Assembly: GCF_019312585.1 (NCBI RefSeq)
Contig: NZ_JAHWDP010000001.1
Span: forward strand, 124,001-188,000
DNA length: 64,000 nucleotides
Direction of reading: 5' to 3'
Origin: Halomarinibacterium sedimenti
Lineage (GTDB): Bacteria > Bacteroidota > Bacteroidia > Flavobacteriales > Flavobacteriaceae
Shown here: positions 18,350-25,747 of the stretch, in pieces
How the letters are laid out: every line of letters begins with the position of its first letter
Position numbering within the stretch: the first letter of the stretch is position 1
Notes under the pieces: generated by a model
Told to the model about the DNA's origin: nothing
The model's database searches: none
Seen by the model: the letters and a program-made list of their open reading frames with translations, nothing else
Translations under genes and position numbers: made by a program

Positions 18350-19030
18350 ATGAAAAAATACGCGGTATTATTTCTTTCCGTTATATTATTGAGTTTTCAA
18401 GCCTCTTGCCAATCTAATGATCGGAATAAAAAAGAAGAAGCCAAATTGCAAAAAGAGGTAAAACCCGTTCAAGTACCTGCCAAAGATGGCTATGAGTTTG
18501 CCTATTTTGCTAGCGGATGCTTTTGGTGTGTGGAAGCCATTTATGAAAGCGTAAAAGGGGTAAAAGAATCCATTTCTGGATATAGTGGCGGTCATACAGA
18601 TAATCCCACCTACGAAGCCAGTAACACAGGTTTAACAGGCCACGCCGAAGCGGTAGAAATTATGTACGATCCCAAGGTGGTTAGTTTTGCTACCCTAGTA
18701 AATGTGTATTTTGGTTCCCAAAATATCACCCAAGTAAATGGGCAGGGACCCGACCACGGTAGCCAATATCGTAGCATTATTTTTTACCAAAATGAGGCGC
18801 AAAAGAAAATCATTGACGAAAAAATTGCTGCGCTTGAGAAAGAATTAGGGAAAGGAAAAGTAGCCGCGCAAGTGTTGCCCTTCCAAAAATTTTGGGTGGG
18901 TGAAGGATATCATCAAAATTTTGAAAAACTAAATCCGACACATCCCTACATCCAAAACGTATCTATCCCACGCTTAAATAGGTTTAAATATAAATTTCCT
19001 GAACTGCTAAAAGAAAATGAAGAGCATTAA
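18350..19030 (+). CDS. msrA: Peptide-methionine (S)-S-oxide reductase, lipoprotein form
   Basis: MsrA repairs methionine-S-sulfoxide in proteins, recycling through thioredoxin-like partners. The 226-residue form from ATG 18350 begins with a signal ending in 'FQASC' (C20), so it is probably lipidated and acts in the periplasm or outer membrane. The catalytic motif GCFWC is at 56-60 (nucleophile C57), followed by 'GYSGGHTDNPTYE' and 'GHAEAVEI'. The frame stays open upstream to 18278, but that start falls inside the preceding terminator and would bury the signal, so it is rejected. No msrB is adjacent. Confidence 0.94.
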   Translation: MKKYAVLFLSVILLSFQASCQSNDRNKKEEAKLQKEVKPVQVPAKDGYEFAYFASGCFWCVEAIYESVKGVKESISGYSGGHTDNPTYEASNTGLTGHAEAVEIMYDPKVVSFATLVNVYFGSQNITQVNGQGPDHGSQYRSIIFYQNEAQKKIIDEKIAALEKELGKGKVAAQVLPFQKFWVGEGYHQNFEKLNPTHPYIQNVSIPRLNRFKYKFPELLKENEEH

Positions 19031-19090
19031 TACATAGTCAAACTTGCTATGGAATAAATAGCTTCTTTCATATTTGTTTCCGAAAAGAAA

Positions 19091-19120
19091 AGCACAAGCC
19101 AAATAGCTTGTGCCTATTTT
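19091..19120. terminator. Bidirectional hairpin terminator between msrA and the AhpD-like gene
   Basis: The perfect 8-bp stem GCACAAGC/GCTTGTGC has a 6-nt loop. T-rich tracts follow on the plus strand and A-rich tracts precede it, so it can serve both convergent genes. Confidence 0.75.
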
Positions 19121-19132
19121 TATACCTATTAA

Positions 19133-19690
19133 TTATACAGTTGTTGTCTCCCACGCATATTTTTCAAAAACACCATCTACAGGGGTGTTGGCAATATGAT
19201 TTGTATAGTTGCTTATCACTTTTTGAGATAATCCCAAAATAATTTCTAAGACTTGTTGCTCTTTATATCCGGCAGCAAAAAAAGCTTCTAACTCAGTATC
19301 GGTTACTCTACCTCTATTTCTTACAACAGAAAGTGTAAAATTGTGCAAGGTTTGTAATTTTTCAGTAGGTAGAGGTGTTCTATTTCTTAAGGCCTCTGTT
19401 ATTTCAGGAGCTACCTTCATTATATTAGCAATTCCAGTGTGTGCAGGAACACAATAATGACATTCGTGTTCTACATTAATGGTTTGCCAAACAACTGTAA
19501 GTTCTTCTTTATTAAAGGAAGACTCCGTAAAAAGTTTATGCAAAGTTTGGTAAGCTTGTAATAACTCTGGTGATCCTGCTAGTACCCCATGTAATCCTGG
19601 AATTCTGCCATTGGCTTTAAGCGATTGTTCTAAAAATGGTTTGCTCTTTACTGGAGCCGATTCAACAGTGTGAATTTTTAATGTACTCAT
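19133..19690 (-). CDS. Carboxymuconolactone decarboxylase / AhpD-like peroxidase family
   Basis: This 185-residue protein has one CMD/AhpD domain. The redox motif is H-E-C77-H-Y-C80 with His84 behind it, the EC..C...H arrangement of AhpD-type alkylhydroperoxidases rather than of true decarboxylases. It probably reduces peroxides or an organic electrophile; the substrate is unknown. A perfect palindrome lies 35 nt upstream of the start and overlaps its likely -7 element. The same palindrome, nearly unchanged, precedes the tetR operon, so the adjacent TetR protein probably represses this gene. Confidence 0.88.
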   Translation of the reverse strand: MSTLKIHTVESAPVKSKPFLEQSLKANGRIPGLHGVLAGSPELLQAYQTLHKLFTESSFNKEELTVVWQTINVEHECHYCVPAHTGIANIMKVAPEITEALRNRTPLPTEKLQTLHNFTLSVVRNRGRVTDTELEAFFAAGYKEQQVLEIILGLSQKVISNYTNHIANTPVDGVFEKYAWETTTV

Positions 19691-19719
19691 AGTTTAAATT
19701 TAATTGTTATAAATAATAA

Positions 19720-19744
19720 CATAACTAAACGATCGTTTAGCTAT
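19720..19744. promoter_or_regulatory. TetR operator O1 with overlapping -7 element
   Basis: The core is a 16-bp perfect palindrome, CTAAACGATCGTTTAG (19725-19740); after one mismatch, three further base pairs match on each side. Reading the minus strand, TAGTTATG (19727-19720) differs from TAnnTTTG by one base and overlaps the palindrome. Binding there would block transcription of the AhpD-like gene. The site lies between the end of tetR and the gene it would control. Confidence 0.75.
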
Positions 19745-19758
19745 AGGATAAAAAAATG

Positions 19759-20322
19759 TTATATGTTTTTAAAAGTCATTTCTATATAGTCTTCTATTTC
19801 CTTTTGATTGTTAACTCTGGAAGCGGTTGCTAAACCGTGTTTTGCTAACAATAAGAAATTGGCTTGTTTTTGGATAGTTGTTTCATCTTTGGTGGAATCC
19901 ATTTGTAATTTTTCAATAAATAAATCCTTCAAATTATTCATAAATACATCCATTTGTTCTTTTATTAACTGGTCTTCCCTTTCTGAAAACTCATAATAGG
20001 TATTGGTTAATAAACATCCTTTGTGATTTCCTTTTTCATCACAAATACGAACCGAATTGTAGAAAAATTCCTTTATATCTTCAACTCCTTTTTTTGAATT
20101 TCTGAATTGTTCAAAAATACCCTGCACCCTTTTTTTGTAGCTTTTTAGACTTTCAAGAAAAAGCCCGTGTTTATTTCCAAAGCTAGCGTAAATAGAAAAT
20201 TTATTAATGCCCATTTCTTTTTCAAGCATGTGCATAGAAGTAGCTTCATAACCGTTTTTCCAAAAAACTTTCATTGCCTTTTCTACTACTTCTTCTTCAA
20301 TATACGCTTTCTTCCTTGCCAT
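19759..20322 (-). CDS. TetR/AcrR-family transcriptional repressor
   Basis: This 187-residue protein has an N-terminal TetR HTH (about residues 10-55: 'VVEKAMKVFWKNGYEATSMHMLEKEMGINKFSIYASFGNKHGLF') and a helical ligand-binding domain that includes a cysteine (near residue 80, 'NHKGCLLTN'). The 'KGCLL..T' arrangement resembles the redox- or electrophile-sensing regulators of the NemR/YxaF type, which would suit an AhpD-like target; this is inference. The first base of its ATG is the last base of the upstream lipoprotein's stop, so the two form an operon. Two operator-like palindromes flank the unit. Confidence 0.93.
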   Translation of the reverse strand: MARKKAYIEEEVVEKAMKVFWKNGYEATSMHMLEKEMGINKFSIYASFGNKHGLFLESLKSYKKRVQGIFEQFRNSKKGVEDIKEFFYNSVRICDEKGNHKGCLLTNTYYEFSEREDQLIKEQMDVFMNNLKDLFIEKLQMDSTKDETTIQKQANFLLLAKHGLATASRVNNQKEIEDYIEMTFKNI

Positions 20323-21158
20323 TACTTTTTATTAAATTCTTCTGCTGTAAGATGATTGTTAAATGTAATATTGGACCAAGTTACATTTATCCAAGGTTCT
20401 TCGGTTACTTGTGCATCCCAAGTAGATTTTTTGTATTGACGCTTTGTAGGGATAAGCATACCGTCTATCTCTTCATATTCCAATTGCATAAGCATAGGGT
20501 TCTCCACCACATTAAAATCTACTACCGTAAATAAAAACTGATCTACTAATTTCGTGTTTTGATTTATATATAAAAGATAAATATCTTTAGGAGAATCATC
20601 TTCAGATTCAAAAGTCACTTTTACTAAGTCGTATTTTTTAGTATTTACAACGGCTTCATTTAAATATTCATAGTGCAATCCTGGGTCCAATAATTTTTGA
20701 AACATGGCAAACCAATAAAAATTGGTTTTTCGGTTAAAGACAACACGTTTCATAAAAGCTTCATCTTCAAGATACCCTCCTTGATGTTTGAGCCAAAATT
20801 CGGTACCATTATACCCTTGTTCTATAGTTCCCTCTAGTTGGGGTAATGTTCTTTCATGCTGTTGATATTGACCATAAGACAACTCCCCATTAAAAATATA
20901 TTTTTCTGTAGAAACATCTTTTTTGCCGTCTGGAGTTTCATAGGTATAGGTATAGACAACATCTTTCTTTGCAGCCAAGGTGTTATAATCACCCGTTTTT
21001 TGTGTCATTTCGTACACCAATTCATGTCCTTTGTTTTTAAAAACTATTTCGGATGCAGTAGTTTGTAAAGGTTCACTATTGGAAGCCTTTTCGGGGGTGT
21101 TTTTGCATGACACGATAGATAGGATTATTACAAGGACAATAAGGAAGTCGTATTTCAT
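20322..21158 (-). CDS. LolA-like lipoprotein (possible DUF6503), first gene of the tetR operon
   Basis: From ATG 21158 this is a 278-residue protein with a lipobox at C18 ('LSIVSC'). The frame is open to 21218, but starting there would place the operator and -7 element inside the gene and bury the signal peptide, so 21158 is preferred. The mature part is beta-rich, with 'YWFAMFQKLLDPGL' and 'EEIDGMLIPTKR' motifs suggesting the open barrel of LolA/LolB-like lipid carriers. A related lipoprotein lies at 23477-24130. It may carry or sense a hydrophobic compound that the TetR protein responds to. The family name is from memory. Confidence 0.78.
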   Translation of the reverse strand: MKYDFLIVLVIILSIVSCKNTPEKASNSEPLQTTASEIVFKNKGHELVYEMTQKTGDYNTLAAKKDVVYTYTYETPDGKKDVSTEKYIFNGELSYGQYQQHERTLPQLEGTIEQGYNGTEFWLKHQGGYLEDEAFMKRVVFNRKTNFYWFAMFQKLLDPGLHYEYLNEAVVNTKKYDLVKVTFESEDDSPKDIYLLYINQNTKLVDQFLFTVVDFNVVENPMLMQLEYEEIDGMLIPTKRQYKKSTWDAQVTEEPWINVTWSNITFNNHLTAEEFNKK

Positions 21159-21184
21159 TTTAGCATTTTTAGATTTGACAGCAA

Positions 21185-21205
21185 CAAAACTAAACAATCG
21201 GTTAG
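21185..21205. promoter_or_regulatory. TetR operator O2 with overlapping -7 element
   Basis: CTAAACAATCGGTTAG (21190-21205) matches operator O1 at 14 of 16 positions. On the minus strand TAGTTTTG (21192-21185) is an exact TAnnTTTG and overlaps the operator's edge in the same register as at O1. A TTG lies 23 nt further upstream. The lipoprotein start codon is 32 nt from the operator. Repression of its own operon by the TetR protein is the simple reading. Confidence 0.72.
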
Positions 21206-21334
21206 TTATAAAAAACAATTTAACACAAGTTTTAAATTAAAAGTAATATGACGGAAAAGAAAGGCTAAGTTCCTGAGTTGTTAACGGAGGATTGCAAATA
21301 TTGATTTAAAGAAGAATTTAAAGGAATTGATGTG

Positions 21335-21820
21335 TTATATGTGTGTGTTAGGAGTGTCTTTTATTTGGTAATCTCTATTAACTAGCTCATTTTTCCAATC
21401 CGAAATTAAGCTTTCAGCAAGCTCTAAAATTGTTAAAACAGTTGAATCAGATAACGTAATAATAATTTGCTCTTCAAAATAGCCCGCTTCAACATATCCA
21501 TCCTCTACATATCCGTAACTTTCCAACTTCTTCACTAATTTGTGCCTACTTTTATCAACTTCAAAATGTTTCGCGCCATTTGCAAGTTGCTCACACACTT
21601 TCAAGTGCTTAATGTTTTGTTTTATTTGCGGCCATTCCTTGTTCTGCGCTCCAAGTGGTTTCGGAGCAATCCATTCAAGCAAATGATAAGCTGTGATTAC
21701 AAAATTAAAGGCTTTAAAGGTATTGTGTGGTTCCTTTTTTAGCTTATCATACTCCCAGCACAATTTAATCCAATAATCTTCAACGGTAATTAACTTACCA
21801 AATCCTTGATTGTTCTTCAT
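21335..21820 (-). CDS. Orphan protein of unknown function (HEPN-like?)
   Basis: This 161-residue protein has no signal or membrane segment. It looks all-helical, with 'AFNFVITAYHLLEWI' near residue 40 and 'CEQLANGAKHFEVDKSRHKLV' near residue 80. The second stretch resembles a scattered group of uncharacterised proteins with an 'ANGAKHF' motif, which I associate loosely with HEPN-like helical folds; I am not sure. It stands alone. A -7-like element (TAAATTTG on the minus strand, 21892-21885) lies about 64 nt upstream. Isolated position and unfamiliar sequence fit a gene acquired by transfer. Confidence 0.6.
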   Translation of the reverse strand: MKNNQGFGKLITVEDYWIKLCWEYDKLKKEPHNTFKAFNFVITAYHLLEWIAPKPLGAQNKEWPQIKQNIKHLKVCEQLANGAKHFEVDKSRHKLVKKLESYGYVEDGYVEAGYFEEQIIITLSDSTVLTILELAESLISDWKNELVNRDYQIKDTPNTHI

Positions 21821-21897
21821 TTTTGAATTGCACCTAATTAGTTATATCTATCATTTTACCGTCGTTATCCAGCAACGACTCTTTCAAATTTACAAAA

Positions 21898-22698
21898 TCA
21901 CCCCTTCACAAACTTCACCTCATACACCAATGGATATAACCCATGAGGGAGTTCGTAAAGACCTTCTGTATTCTTCACTAAATTTGGGAACACATTATAT
22001 GGACTCCCATTGTGCTCTCTAAAAAACTCCAACTGCAAACCGGCATCCTTTAGGCTTTGTATCACTTCGCTAAGTCCGTGATTCCAACCGTATTCTTTAC
22101 TAGTCATTTGGGGTGTGTCCCCCTCGGCATAGGTGCCTTCGTATTCTTCGTAGATGGCTTCTTCTTGGTTATAACCGTATTTCATAACAGGCGGATTTAC
22201 CGTATAATCAAACATCCATGCAATAGGGTGAAATTCTACCATATAAAAAAAGCCTCCGGGCTTCAACCGTTCGGCAATCATTAGCGCCCAAGGTTGTAAA
22301 TCGGGTAGCCATCCTATTACACCGTAACTGGTAAAAACGATATCAAATTGTTCTTTTATATGTTTTGAGGTATCCAGTACGTTGCAGCATACAAATTGGG
22401 CGTCTAGATCTAATTCATTGTTTAGTTGCTGCGCTAATGCAATCCCTTTATTGCTAAGATCCACCCCAACGCACTTGGCACCCATTCGTGCCAAACTCAA
22501 CGTGTCTTGCCCAAAATGGCATTGCAAATGCAAGATGTTTTTCCCTTTTACATCCCCCAAAGCATCTAACTCATAACGATTAAGCGAAGTAGCTCCCTCT
22601 TTAAAAGCTTTTAGGTTATAGAAATCGCTTTGCGCATGGACGTCCACCTTTTGGTTCCAAGTTTCACGGTTGGTTTCGAAAGCTTTTTGTAAATCCAC
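21898..22698 (-). CDS. Class I SAM-dependent methyltransferase
   Basis: This 266-residue soluble protein has a Rossmann-type methyltransferase domain: motif I 'NILHLQCHFGQDTLSLARMGAKCVGVDLS' and later 'FDIVFTSYGVIGWLPDLQPW'. The C-terminal part ('EHNGSPYNVFPNLV') is typical of a small-molecule methyltransferase group common in Bacteroidota and Firmicutes. The substrate cannot be read. It is the last gene of a three-gene operon, 9 nt after the GNAT gene. Confidence 0.9.
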   Translation of the reverse strand: MDLQKAFETNRETWNQKVDVHAQSDFYNLKAFKEGATSLNRYELDALGDVKGKNILHLQCHFGQDTLSLARMGAKCVGVDLSNKGIALAQQLNNELDLDAQFVCCNVLDTSKHIKEQFDIVFTSYGVIGWLPDLQPWALMIAERLKPGGFFYMVEFHPIAWMFDYTVNPPVMKYGYNQEEAIYEEYEGTYAEGDTPQMTSKEYGWNHGLSEVIQSLKDAGLQLEFFREHNGSPYNVFPNLVKNTEGLYELPHGLYPLVYEVKFVKG

Positions 22699-22707
22699 TT
22701 GTAAACT

Positions 22708-22998
22708 TTATACGTTATACCCCTTTGCCAAAAGTCGTTTCCATTCGGGATGACGTTTCATATACGCAGCCACAAAGGGGCACAAAGGAGCAATTTTCAA
22801 ATCTTCTTTTTCAATTCTTTCTAGCACTCCTTTTACCAAGGCACTCCCCACACCTTTTCCGCCTAAGGCTTGAGGTACTTCGGTATGGGTAAGATATATG
22901 GCGTCTTTGGCACGGATGTATTCAATAATAGCAGTATGTCCCTCCACTTGTGTTTCGAAACGCTTTTTTTCGGTATTATCGGCAATAGTCAACTCCAT
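22708..22998 (-). CDS. Small GNAT-type N-acetyltransferase (YjdJ-like)
   Basis: This 96-residue protein belongs to the short GNAT_2/YjdJ group: 'EYIRAKDAIYLTHTEVPQALGGKGVGSALVKGVLE' carries the acetyl-CoA pyrophosphate loop (G-GKGVGSAL), and the ending 'PLCPFVAAYMKRHPEW' is the family hallmark with its conserved Cys. The substrate is unknown. It lies 3 nt after the YjdI-CDGSH fusion gene. The same pairing occurs as yjdI/yjdJ in E. coli, which supports a functional link. Confidence 0.92.
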   Translation of the reverse strand: MELTIADNTEKKRFETQVEGHTAIIEYIRAKDAIYLTHTEVPQALGGKGVGSALVKGVLERIEKEDLKIAPLCPFVAAYMKRHPEWKRLLAKGYNV

Positions 22999-23001
22999 AA
23001 G

Positions 23002-23409
23002 TTATTTTTTATGAGAGCCATCGCAATAGGGGAAATTCTCAGACTTGGTACAACGGCAAAAGGAGGCACGACGTTCGCGGGTTTCGGTTTTACCATCGGG
23101 ATGGGTAACCTCACAGGTTTCCATGACGATTGCTGGGCCGTTTTCAATTAAAGTAACTTTTACATTGTTGGGAGTATCTTCCATAGTTTCGGTTGAATTT
23201 GAGGTTTCATAGGTTAATGCGCCACTTGGGCATTTATTAATGGCATTCATTAGGTCTGCACCTGTACTTCCTTCGGGTTGTACCCAAGGTTTTTCTTTCG
23301 GTTTAAATACATTAGGCAATGCACGAACACAATTACCAGAATGAATACAAAGTCCCGGTTTCCAAATAACAGTAACATGGTCGTGTGTATATTTTTTTGT
23401 GATGTCCAT
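23002..23409 (-). CDS. YjdI-type Fe-S protein fused to a CDGSH iron-sulfur domain
   Basis: This 135-residue protein joins two Fe-S modules. Residues 1-70 match the divergent mono-cluster YjdI domain: C21, C27 and C60 are visible ('CIHSGNCVRALPNVF', 'CPSGALTYE'). Residues 85-135 form a CDGSH zinc-finger-like domain whose 2Fe-2S ligands are C118, C120, C129 and H133 ('FCRCTKSENFPYCDGSH'). It could be an electron-transfer or redox-sensing protein in the cytoplasm. In E. coli YjdI lacks the CDGSH part. It is the first gene of the operon with the GNAT and methyltransferase genes and is divergent from the lipoprotein at 23477. Confidence 0.92.
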   Translation of the reverse strand: MDITKKYTHDHVTVIWKPGLCIHSGNCVRALPNVFKPKEKPWVQPEGSTGADLMNAINKCPSGALTYETSNSTETMEDTPNNVKVTLIENGPAIVMETCEVTHPDGKTETRERRASFCRCTKSENFPYCDGSHKK

Positions 23410-23476
23410 CCTATAAAAATACTAAAATTATGAAAGCGAAAATAGTTTGCGTATTTTTACTGAAAAACTAGCCCAA

Positions 23477-24130
23477 GTGAATAAATTCCTCTTTTGCATC
23501 CTTCCTTTTTTATTAATAGGTTGTAAGGATACACCCAACATCAAAAATAGTATTCCAGCACAAGAAGCAATAGCCGCGGCTTATGGATTTAAAAATTGGA
23601 ATAATGTAAACGAACTTACCTTTACTTTTAATGTAGACCGTGACACTTCGCATTTCGAACGCACTTTTATTTGGGAACCTAAAACGAATAAAGTGACTTA
23701 TGCCTTAAAAAATGATACCGTAAGTTATTTACATACCAATGCAAAAGACAGTATAGAAATTGCAGCAGACCAACGATTTATTAACGATAAATATTGGTTA
23801 CTGGCTCCTTTTCAATTGCTTTGGGATGAAGGGCTTATTTTTTCAGAAAAAGAGAATGAAATAGCTCCCATTTCTGGTGAAACGCTTAACATGCTTACCG
23901 TCACCTATCCCGAATTGGGCGGTTACACCCCAGGCGATGCCTACGACTTTTACTACGGAAAGGATTTTATGATTAAAGAATGGGTGTTCCGTGAAAAAAA
24001 TAGTGCTACGCCTACCATAGCCTATACATGGGAGGATACCAAAGATTTTAATGGAATGAAACTCTGTACCATGCATAAAGACAGTACCGGGACTAAGAAA
24101 ATATATTTTACCAATCTTTCAGTTAAGTAG
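23477..24130 (+). CDS. LolA-like lipoprotein, first gene of the kynurenine operon
   Basis: This protein begins with a lipoprotein signal, MNKFLFCILPFLLIGC (C16), if GTG 23477 is used. A TTG at 23447 would add ten residues in front of the signal and overlaps promoter-like bases, so GTG is preferred. The mature part (about 200 residues) is beta-rich and resembles the lipoprotein at 20322-21158: 'YWLLAPFQLLWDEGL' matches 'YWFAMFQKLLDPGL', and 'FNGMKLCT' matches 'IDGMLIPT'. An outer-membrane LolA-like role is inferred. It lies 1 nt before the next gene and probably shares the kynurenine operon's transcript. Confidence 0.75.
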   Translation: MNKFLFCILPFLLIGCKDTPNIKNSIPAQEAIAAAYGFKNWNNVNELTFTFNVDRDTSHFERTFIWEPKTNKVTYALKNDTVSYLHTNAKDSIEIAADQRFINDKYWLLAPFQLLWDEGLIFSEKENEIAPISGETLNMLTVTYPELGGYTPGDAYDFYYGKDFMIKEWVFREKNSATPTIAYTWEDTKDFNGMKLCTMHKDSTGTKKIYFTNLSVK

Positions 24131-24131
24131 T

Positions 24132-24479
24132 ATGGAAATCACCACAGCACTATTTACTTTGGCGGGAACATTAGTAGGAGGTGGTATCAGTTATTTTTTA
24201 CAACACCAACGGTTTAAACAAGAATTGAAAATACTTCGGGAAGAACATAAAACCGAATTTATAGCCGAAACCACTGCCAAGCATTTTCTGAATCATAAAT
24301 CGTACACCGATCGTTCTTTTGAAACCTTAAAGAAACATCTTGGCGGATTTGACGATGACGAACTTCGCAAAATTTTAGTGCGTGCAGGAGCCATCCGAAA
24401 CTATCGCGACGATGGAAGCGAATGGTGGCGCTTGCTCTCCCGTATGGATGAATTCATTGAAAAAAAACAAAACAGCTAA
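24132..24479 (+). CDS. Small membrane-anchored protein of unknown function
   Basis: This 115-residue protein has an N-terminal membrane segment (residues 5-22, with 'GTLVGGGISYFL'), a coiled-coil stretch ('QRFKQELKILREEHKTE') and a soluble helical tail with 'FDDDELRKILVRAGAIR' and 'EWWRLLSRMDEF'. The tail looks winged-helix-like, but I do not recognise it with certainty. It is tightly packed between the lipoprotein (1 nt) and kynU (5 nt), so it belongs to this transcript. Its link to tryptophan breakdown is unknown. Confidence 0.75.
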   Translation: MEITTALFTLAGTLVGGGISYFLQHQRFKQELKILREEHKTEFIAETTAKHFLNHKSYTDRSFETLKKHLGGFDDDELRKILVRAGAIRNYRDDGSEWWRLLSRMDEFIEKKQNS

Positions 24480-24484
24480 CCTTC

Positions 24485-25747
24485 ATGTACCAAAACACAC
24501 TGGAATATGCCCAACAGTGCGACGCACAAGACCCTTTAAAACATTTTAGAGCGCAATTTTATTTCCCGAAAGACGACCAAGGTAATCCGCTTATCTATCT
24601 CTGCGGAAACTCCTTGGGGTTACAACCTAAAAAGACTTCACAATTCATTCAGGAAGAATTAGACGATTGGGCAAAACTAGGGGTAGAAGGACACACCGAA
24701 GCCAAACACCCTTGGCTCCCCTACCACGAATTCTTGACCCAAAGTATGGCAAATATCGTGGGAGCAAAACCCAGCGAAGTAGTTATTATGAATGGGCTTA
24801 CGGCAAACCTTCACTTAATGATGGTTTCTTTTTACCAACCCACTGCAAAACGAAATAAAATCATTATCGAAAGTGATGCCTTCCCCAGTGATAAGTATGC
24901 GGTGGAGAGTCAGATAAAGTTTCACGGGTACGACCCAAAAGAATCACTCATTCTTTGGAAACCCAAAAAAGGTGAAGAGCTATGCCGTTATGAAGATTTG
25001 GAAGCCATTATGAATGAGCAAGGAGATGAGGTAGCGCTAATTATGATTGGCACCACCAATTACTATTCGGGACAATCATTCGATATTAAAAAAATTACCC
25101 AATTAGGGCATCATCATGGGGCAATAGTAGGGTTCGATTTAGCTCACGGAGCGGGCAACATATTACCCAATTTACACGAGAACGGACCCGATTTTGCCGT
25201 TTGGTGTAGTTATAAATATTTAAATAGTGGTCCTGGAAGTTTGGGTGGTGTCTTTGTACACGAAAGACATGCAAATAATCCAAACCTCAACCGATTTGCA
25301 GGTTGGTGGGGACATAACAAACAAACGCGCTTTAATATGCGTCACGAGTTTGACGTATTACCTGGCGCCGAAGGATGGCAATTAAGCAACCCTCCTATTT
25401 TATCCATGGCAGCCATTCGTGCTTCGTTAAGTATTTTTGAAGAAGCGGGTATGGATAATCTCAGAGAAAAAGCTATTAAATTAACGGGCTATTTGGAATT
25501 TCTTTTGGATGAAATGAAGGACGATAGAATTCAAGTAATTACGCCTAGAAATCCTGAAGAAAGAGGGAGTCAATTATCGATTCAGGTGAAAAGTGCGAAT
25601 AAAGAATTACATACAAAACTTACTAAAGCCGGTGTTGTTAGTGATTGGCGAGAGCCTGATGTCATTCGGGTAGCTCCCACCGCTTTATATAATAGTTTTG
25701 AAGATGTATTCCATTTTGTTGAACGACTGAAACAAGTTTTAAATTAA
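24485..25747 (+). CDS. kynU: Kynureninase
   Basis: KynU is a PLP enzyme that cleaves kynurenine or 3-hydroxykynurenine to (3-hydroxy)anthranilate and alanine. The 420-residue protein has 'CGNSLGLQPK', 'GLTANLH', 'GFDLAHGAGN' (Asp contacting PLP), the PLP lysine K244 in 'CSYKYLNSGPG', and 'FAGWWGH', all typical of kynureninase. Its stop overlaps the ATG of kmo (TAATG). Because the next gene is the 3-monooxygenase, 3-hydroxykynurenine is the likely substrate in this cell. Confidence 0.97.
   Translation: MYQNTLEYAQQCDAQDPLKHFRAQFYFPKDDQGNPLIYLCGNSLGLQPKKTSQFIQEELDDWAKLGVEGHTEAKHPWLPYHEFLTQSMANIVGAKPSEVVIMNGLTANLHLMMVSFYQPTAKRNKIIIESDAFPSDKYAVESQIKFHGYDPKESLILWKPKKGEELCRYEDLEAIMNEQGDEVALIMIGTTNYYSGQSFDIKKITQLGHHHGAIVGFDLAHGAGNILPNLHENGPDFAVWCSYKYLNSGPGSLGGVFVHERHANNPNLNRFAGWWGHNKQTRFNMRHEFDVLPGAEGWQLSNPPILSMAAIRASLSIFEEAGMDNLREKAIKLTGYLEFLLDEMKDDRIQVITPRNPEERGSQLSIQVKSANKELHTKLTKAGVVSDWREPDVIRVAPTALYNSFEDVFHFVERLKQVLN

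Noticed and set aside
21159-21218. N-terminal extension of the tetR-operon lipoprotein
   Set aside because: It would put the operator and -7 element inside the coding region and bury the signal peptide.
21282-21300. Sequence like half of a REP element (GGAGGATTGCAAAT)
   Set aside because: The complementary arm is missing and no second copy was seen; not enough to call a repeat.
21861-21879. Inverted repeat GTCGTT/AACGAC between the methyltransferase and orphan genes
   Set aside because: Only a 6-bp stem with no T tract on either strand; too weak for a terminator, and no partner repeat was found to suggest a recombination site.
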